Of a DNA stretch of 9,923 bases, positions 6,745 to 9,923 are shown one piece after another. Every line of letters starts with the position of its first letter. The stretch's first letter is position 1. This stretch comes from JAHWJR01 sp035942035 (GTDB taxonomy: Bacteria > Actinomycetota > Acidimicrobiia > Acidimicrobiales > CADCSY01): NCBI GenBank assembly GCA_035942035.1, contig DASZDK010000049.1:1-9923 (forward strand). Direction: 5' to 3'. Made by a program: the position numbers and the translations under genes. The notes under the pieces are model-generated. The model was not told the DNA's origin, did not search any database, and saw nothing but the letters and a program-made list of their open reading frames with translations.

Positions 6745-7700
6745 CGCGAGTCATCATCGTTGCCGGGAAGGGCGGCGTGGGCAAAACGACCGTCGCCGCC
6801 GCCCTGGCCCGCATGGCGGCGCGTGAGGGGCTGAGCGCCCTGCTGGTGCAGGTGGAGCAGGCGTCCGCGCTGGCTGCGCTGTTCCGCCGGCCGCAGCTCA
6901 GCTACGTCGAGTCCACGCTGGCGCCTGCGGCCGGCACCGAAGCGGAGGTGCGGGGTCGCACCATCACGCCGGACGATGCCCTGCTCGAGTACCTGGAGGA
7001 CCACGGGCTGCGCCGCATCTCCCGGCGGCTCGTGTCCACCGGGGCCATGGACGTGGTGGCCACCGCCGCCCCCGGCATCAAGGACATCCTCATCCTCGGC
7101 AAGATCAAGGCCTTGGAGCGCAGCAGCGGCGCCGACGTGGTGATCGTCGACGCCCCCGCTGCCGGCCACGCCATCACCTTCCTGCTCTCGGTGCGGGGCC
7201 TGCTCGACGCCGTGCGGGTCGGTCCCATCAACGCCCAGGCCCGGGAGGTGCTCGACATGCTGAGCGACCCGGCACGGTGCTCGGTGGTGCTGGTGACGCT
7301 GCCGGAGGAGACCCCGGTCAACGAGTTGGTCGAGACCGCCTTCACCCTCGAGGACCAGGTGGGCGTGGGCTTGGGCCCGGTCGTGGTCAACAGCGTCTAC
7401 CCGCCACTGTCGGGCCTGGACACGCCGCCGGAGACGGCGGCCGAGGCCGTCGGCGAGGTGCTGACGCCGGCCGAGGTGGAGGCGCTGGCCGGCGCCGCCC
7501 GCTTCCGCCGGCGCCGCCAGGACCTGCAGCGCGCCCAGATCGCCCGTCTGGCCGAGCGGCTCCCGCTCCCGCAGCTGCACCTGCCCTCCGTCTTCGCCGC
7601 CAACCTCGGGCCGGCGGAGGTCGACCTGCTGGCCGACACCCTGCGGGCCGAGGTGACCGGCCTGCCCGATGTGGTGCCGTCGTCACCGGGGCCACGATGA
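6717..7700 (+). CDS. Get3/ArsA-like ATPase, first subunit (Rv3679-type)
   Basis: SIMIBI-class ATPase of the Get3/ArsA family; the mycobacterial counterpart works as one of two different Get3-like subunits. The 327-residue product has the deviant Walker A GKGGVGKTT (17-25) with signature lysine K18 and P-loop lysine K23, and a switch II DAPAAGH (145-151). Where Get3 has the switch I DPAxxL with its catalytic Asp, this protein has VEQASAL (46-52), with E47 in the Asp position. APGIKDILILGKIKALE (118-134) is typical of this subunit type. C188 is the only cysteine, so the arsenite site of true ArsA and the CxxC zinc site of eukaryotic Get3 are absent. GTG 6717 is effectively forced, since no other start precedes the P-loop. 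Its stop overlaps the next gene's start (ATGA), indicating translational coupling. The client is unknown. Confidence 0.92.
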   Translation: MDPGQFLRASRVIIVAGKGGVGKTTVAAALARMAAREGLSALLVQVEQASALAALFRRPQLSYVESTLAPAAGTEAEVRGRTITPDDALLEYLEDHGLRRISRRLVSTGAMDVVATAAPGIKDILILGKIKALERSSGADVVIVDAPAAGHAITFLLSVRGLLDAVRVGPINAQAREVLDMLSDPARCSVVLVTLPEETPVNELVETAFTLEDQVGVGLGPVVVNSVYPPLSGLDTPPETAAEAVGEVLTPAEVEALAGAARFRRRRQDLQRAQIARLAERLPLPQLHLPSVFAANLGPAEVDLLADTLRAEVTGLPDVVPSSPGPR

Positions 7701-8785
7701 AGCCCATCGACGATCTCGACTCCCTGGTGGGCCACGCCCGGGTGCTGGTGTGCTGCGGGTCCGGCGGGGTGGGCAAGACGACGACGGGTGCCGCCCTCGC
7801 CCTCGAGGCCGCCAGGCGAGGTCGCCGGGCCGTGGTGGTCACCATCGACCCGGCCAAGCGCCTGGCCGACACGCTGGGCATCGGCTCGCTGACCAACACG
7901 CCCAGCCGCATCGCCGGCGAGTGGCCGGGCGAGCTGTGGGCGCTCATGCTCGACACCAAGTCGACCTTCGACGACCTGGTGCTGGCCCACGCCGCTGACG
8001 ACGACCAGGCCCGGCGCATCCTCGGCAACCGCTTCTACCGCAACATCTCCGGGGCACTGTCCGGGACCCAGGAGTACATGGCGGGAGAGAAGCTCTACGA
8101 GCTGCACGAGGGAGGCGATTTCGATCTCGTCGTGGTCGACACCCCGCCCACCCGCAACGCCCTCGACTTCATCGGGGCCTCGCGCCGCCTCACCAACTTC
8201 CTCGACCACCGGCTGTACCGCATGCTGATGAGCCCGACCCGGGCCTACCTGCGGGCCGTCAACCTGGCGGCCCAGGCCTTCGTGCGCACTGTGTCGAAGG
8301 TCGTGGGCGGCGAGGTGCTCGACGACGCCCTGGCGTTCTTCCGGGCGTTCGAGGGGATGGAGGAGGGCTTCCGAGAGCGGGCCGCCCGAGTGGAGGCGCT
8401 CCTGGCCGACGAGGGGACCGCCTTCATCCTCGTCGCCGCACCACGGGTCGACGCCGTGAGCGAGGCGTCGTTCTTCACCACCAAGCTGGAGGAGTCGAAG
8501 ATCTCCGTGGCGGCGCTCATCGTCAACCGGATGCACCCCCGCCTCGGCACCGGGCGGGCCGAGGCCGATCGGGAGCGGGCCCAGCGCTTCGCCGGCACCG
8601 ACCTCGGCAGCCTCTACGCCAACCTGGCCGATCTGCGCACCGTCGCCGACGGTGAGAAGGCGCACCTCACCGAGCTCGCCGCCAACGTGGCCCCCGCACC
8701 GGTGGTGCGGGTGCCGTTCCTCGACCATGACGTGCACGACCTCGACTCCCTGGCTCGCATCAGCGAGCACCTGTTCCGGTCGTGA
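7697..8785 (+). CDS. Get3/ArsA-like ATPase, second subunit (Rv3680-type)
   Basis: Partner ATPase, 362 residues. Walker A reads GSGGVGKTT (21-29): S22 replaces the signature lysine while K27 is kept. Switch I is intact, TIDPAKRLADTLG (49-61, D51), and switch II reads DTPPTRNALDF (148-158) without the His of the partner. MLDTKSTFDDLV (84-95), GTQEYMAGEKL (123-133) and the region about 165-230, rich in hydrophobic and aromatic residues, match the larger subunit of the mycobacterial pair; in Get3 the equivalent helical region forms the client groove. The only cysteines are C19 and C20, in the strand before the P-loop, so arsenic transport is not supported. ATG 7697 overlaps the upstream stop by 4 bp and has no strong ribosome site, fitting coupled translation and one-to-one assembly. 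An open frame running farther upstream (from 7277) is out-of-frame shadow of the first subunit. The gene ends just before a large inverted repeat. Confidence 0.93.
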   Translation: MKPIDDLDSLVGHARVLVCCGSGGVGKTTTGAALALEAARRGRRAVVVTIDPAKRLADTLGIGSLTNTPSRIAGEWPGELWALMLDTKSTFDDLVLAHAADDDQARRILGNRFYRNISGALSGTQEYMAGEKLYELHEGGDFDLVVVDTPPTRNALDFIGASRRLTNFLDHRLYRMLMSPTRAYLRAVNLAAQAFVRTVSKVVGGEVLDDALAFFRAFEGMEEGFRERAARVEALLADEGTAFILVAAPRVDAVSEASFFTTKLEESKISVAALIVNRMHPRLGTGRAEADRERAQRFAGTDLGSLYANLADLRTVADGEKAHLTELAANVAPAPVVRVPFLDHDVHDLDSLARISEHLFRS

Positions 8786-8791
8786 CCGGCG

Positions 8792-8893
8792 CCTGAGGGC
8801 CCGGCGCAGAACTACTTGCCCGATCTAGTGAGGAACCTTGCAGGTGGAAGGGCCTGCGGACGCGCAAGTAGTTCTGCGTCGGGTCCTGAGGGC
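8792..8893. repeat. Long inverted repeat flanked by 9-bp direct repeats (MITE-like or structural element)
   Basis: A perfect 15-bp inverted repeat, CGCAGAACTACTTGC (8805-8819) and its complement (8864-8878), extends outward to a stem of about 24 pairs (8796-8819 with 8864-8887, two of them G-T). The 44-nt apex holds a smaller hairpin, GCAGG and CCTGC (8840-8844, 8853-8857). The structure is bracketed by identical 9-mers CCTGAGGGC (8792-8800 and 8885-8893), as a target-site duplication would be. The arms are much less GC-rich than the surroundings and the core contains CTAG, which points to inserted DNA. It lies between the convergent ATPase and STAS genes, so it may also stop transcription from both sides, although neither strand has a T-tract. 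A further small hairpin, CCTGAG and CTCAGG (8885-8890, 8899-8904), overlaps the STAS stop codon. Confidence 0.7.
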
Positions 8894-8899
8894 GACGGC

Positions 8900-9241
8900 T
8901 CAGGGCGAGTCGGCGAGGGCCTTGGCGGCGTCGTTCTCGTTCTCGGACACCGACGCCACCCGGTCGAAGCCGGTGGTGTGCAACAGGCGGGCCACGGCAG
9001 GCCGGGCGCCGTAGACGGCCACGTCGCCGCCGGCCTCCCGCGCCCGGCGGACGCCACCGATGAGCGCGCCCAGGCCGGCGGAGTCGAGGAAGGGAACGCC
9101 CGACAGGTCGATGACGAGGCGCCGGCTGCCACCCAGCTCGGTGAGCGCCTCGCGGAACTGGCCCACCGTGAAGGCGTCGAGCTCCCCGATGGGTCGGCAC
9201 ACCGTGTACTCGCCGTTCTGGTCGACGTTGATCTCGAGCAC
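8900..9241 (-). CDS. STAS-domain anti-sigma factor antagonist (SpoIIAA/RsbV-like)
   Basis: Proteins of this class bind anti-sigma kinases and release the sigma factor; phosphorylation of a conserved serine by the kinase switches them off, and a PP2C phosphatase reverses it. The 113-residue product is a single STAS domain: GELDAFTVGQFREAL (19-33), DLSGVPFLDSAGLGAL (45-60) with predicted phosphosite S54, and ARPAVARLLHTTGFDRV (79-95), the usual last helix and strand. Start GTG 9241 is chosen because the domain begins right there and GGAGG sits 4 nt upstream (9250-9246); a longer frame to 9355 would add 38 residues lacking domain character. The gene is divergent from a receiver-domain gene across 151 bp. 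No cognate kinase, phosphatase or sigma factor is in the window, so the target is unknown. Confidence 0.92.
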   Translation of the reverse strand: MLEINVDQNGEYTVCRPIGELDAFTVGQFREALTELGGSRRLVIDLSGVPFLDSAGLGALIGGVRRAREAGGDVAVYGARPAVARLLHTTGFDRVASVSENENDAAKALADSP

Positions 9242-9341
9242 GGGACCTCCAGGGAAGGCGACGAAAGCAGCAGGGCGGCAGGCTTGCCCGCAGGGGAGGA
9301 ACCCTACCCCGCAGCCTCCGAGCGCCCACACGTGCCCACGC

Positions 9342-9358
9342 CCGGTGGTCACCACCGG
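9342..9358. promoter_or_regulatory. Perfect 17-bp palindrome in the STAS/receiver divergent region
   Basis: CCGGTGGT-C-ACCACCGG is a perfect 8-1-8 inverted repeat. It ends 34 bp before the receiver ATG and 22 bp before that gene's candidate -10, so it covers or abuts the expected -35 site; it is about 100 bp from the STAS start. This placement suits an operator for a dimeric regulator. A hairpin role is possible but nothing else suggests it. Confidence 0.4.
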
Positions 9359-9380
9359 AGCAACCGCTGACAGGGCTGGC

Positions 9381-9386
9381 TACGCT
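9381..9386 (+). promoter_or_regulatory. Candidate -10 element of the receiver gene (leaderless)
   Basis: TACGCT, preceded by TGGC, has the TAnnnT pattern and ends 6 nt before ATG 9393. There is no Shine-Dalgarno site, so transcription would begin at about the start codon. The arrangement repeats that seen before the PBP gene. Confidence 0.3.
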
Positions 9387-9392
9387 CGCGCC

Positions 9393-9821
9393 ATGGCCGG
9401 CATCCTGGTGGCGAGCGACGCCCCCTCGGTCATCGACGAGGTGACCGCGGCGGTGGGCGGTCCCGACACCTCGGTGCGCAGCGTCGTCAATGGGCTCGAC
9501 GTCATGCCGGCGGTCCAGGAGCGGTTGCCCGACCTGGCCGTGCTCGACCTGCAGATCGGCAACATGGGCGCCATGGCCGTGGCGCTCAACCTCCGCCTCG
9601 AAGAGGGCGGTGGGCGCCTCGACCACGTCCCCGTGCTCATGCTCCTCGACCGGCGGGCCGACGTGTTCCTGGCCAGGCGCTCGGCGGTCGAGGGGTGGCT
9701 GATCAAGCCCCTCGATCCCCTCCGGCTGCGCCGGGCGGTGCAGGCCATCCTCGCCGGCGGCACCTACTTCGACCCCACCGACGCCCCCGCCTCCAGCGCC
9801 GCCGCCCTCCCGCTGCGGTAG
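9393..9821 (+). CDS. Single-domain response-regulator receiver protein, partly degenerate
   Basis: Receiver domains take a phosphoryl group from a histidine kinase on a conserved Asp. The 142-residue product begins ILVASDAPSVIDEV, keeps the phospho-acceptor in LAVLDLQIG (D52) and the conserved lysine in LIKPLDP (K105), and has no output domain; the tail (about 128-142) is Ala/Ser/Pro-rich. Two usual features are altered: the acidic pair at the end of strand 1 is S8-D9 rather than two acids, and the switch Thr/Ser of strand 4 is leucine (L85 in VLMLLD). It may therefore be a poor phosphorylation switch or a docking protein. ATG 9393 is taken because the first beta strand starts at residue 3. 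The frame is open farther upstream (to 9060) but that part overlaps the STAS gene antisense. Divergent from the STAS gene; tRNA-Pro follows 11 nt after its stop. Confidence 0.85.
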   Translation: MAGILVASDAPSVIDEVTAAVGGPDTSVRSVVNGLDVMPAVQERLPDLAVLDLQIGNMGAMAVALNLRLEEGGGRLDHVPVLMLLDRRADVFLARRSAVEGWLIKPLDPLRLRRAVQAILAGGTYFDPTDAPASSAAALPLR

Positions 9822-9824
9822 GCT
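9819..9824 (+). promoter_or_regulatory. Candidate -10 element of tRNA-Pro overlapping the receiver stop codon
   Basis: TAGGCT fits TAnnnT and ends 8 nt before the first tRNA base; its first three bases are the TAG stop of the receiver gene. No clear -35 is seen. Read-through from the receiver gene is the alternative source of the tRNA. Confidence 0.25.
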
Positions 9825-9832
9825 CGCCCCGC

Positions 9833-9907
9833 CGGGAAGTAGCGCAGCTTGGTTAGCGCGCAGCGTTCGGGACGCTGAGGTCGCGGGTTCGAATCCCGCC
9901 TTCCCGA
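9833..9907 (+). tRNA. tRNA-Pro, anticodon CGG
   Basis: The sequence folds as a full cloverleaf. The acceptor stem pairs CGGGAAG (9833-9839) with CTTCCCG (9900-9906), followed by discriminator A9907. The D stem is GCGC/GCGC around a loop with GG. The anticodon stem CAGCG/CGCTG encloses the loop TTCGGGA, giving anticodon CGG (9868-9870), which reads the proline codon CCG. The T stem GCGGG/CCCGC encloses TTCGAAT. The first pair C-G and G37 after the anticodon are proline-tRNA features. The 3' CCA is not encoded and must be added by the nucleotidyltransferase. CCG is expected to be a frequent codon at this GC content. It is not the selenocysteine tRNA: the anticodon and arm lengths are wrong for selC. 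Confidence 0.97.
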
Positions 9908-9923
9908 CTTCGAAAGTGCTGGT

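Noticed and set aside
6717..8785. Arsenite efflux ATPase (ArsA) operon
   Set aside because: The cysteines that bind arsenite in ArsA are absent from both subunits, the two halves are not fused, and no arsB, arsD or arsR gene is present. The pair matches Get3-like proteins better.
8796..8887. Classical rho-independent terminator
   Set aside because: The stem is long enough, but the loop is 44 nt and neither strand has a T-tract after the stem. A non-classical bidirectional terminator remains possible and is noted with the repeat.
8760..9626. Minus-strand 288-codon open frame across the hairpin and the STAS gene
   Set aside because: It overlaps two well-supported genes in other frames and crosses the inverted repeat; its composition is that of a shadow frame.
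9833..9907. Selenocysteine tRNA (selC), expected because selAB are present
   Set aside because: The anticodon is CGG, the acceptor stem is 7 bp and the variable loop is short, so it is a standard proline tRNA.

Overview
The window is very GC-rich (about 70% by eye) and codes densely, with strong G/C bias at third codon positions. A WhiB-family iron-sulfur protein, a Get3/ArsA-like ATPase pair of the mycobacterial Rv3679/Rv3680 type, many GTG starts and weak or absent Shine-Dalgarno sites point to an actinobacterium (Actinomycetota). A deep lineage such as Acidimicrobiia is my guess, not something shown. No stretch over 300 bases lacks a gene.

Layout. 1-1887 (minus): class A penicillin-binding protein, cut at its C-terminus by the window edge. 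1948-4999 (plus): selA then selB, the selenocysteine insertion machinery, divergent from the PBP. 5039-5302 (minus): small WhiB-family protein, convergent with selB. 5359-6744 (minus): long-form NfeD/ClpP-class membrane protein that appears to have lost its protease residues. 6717-8785 (plus): two overlapping Get3/ArsA-like ATPases; the first overlaps the nfeD-like gene head to head by 28 bp. 8792-8893: a long inverted repeat flanked by a 9-bp direct repeat, probably a small non-autonomous mobile element, in the convergent gap. 8900-9241 (minus): STAS-domain anti-sigma factor antagonist. 9393-9821 (plus): single-domain, partly degenerate receiver protein. 9833-9907 (plus): tRNA-Pro(CGG).

How they fit together. 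A bifunctional PBP, a WhiB protein and a two-gene Get3-like pair also sit together in mycobacteria (ponA2, whiB4, Rv3680, Rv3679) and in Streptomyces (the wblA region). This window looks like a rearranged version of that envelope/redox neighbourhood, with selAB and an nfeD-like gene between its members. selA and selB work together to make Sec-tRNA and deliver it to the ribosome, but neither selD, selC nor any selenoprotein gene lies here. The STAS and receiver genes share a divergent control region with a perfect 17-bp palindrome and suggest a partner-switching or phospho-signalling module whose kinase and phosphatase are elsewhere.

The points most worth following are the complementary active-site residues of the two ATPases, the protease-dead NfeD homologue, the MITE-like hairpin, and the altered guanine-recognition motif of SelB. 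I found no CRISPR array, intact insertion sequence, phage gene or defence system.
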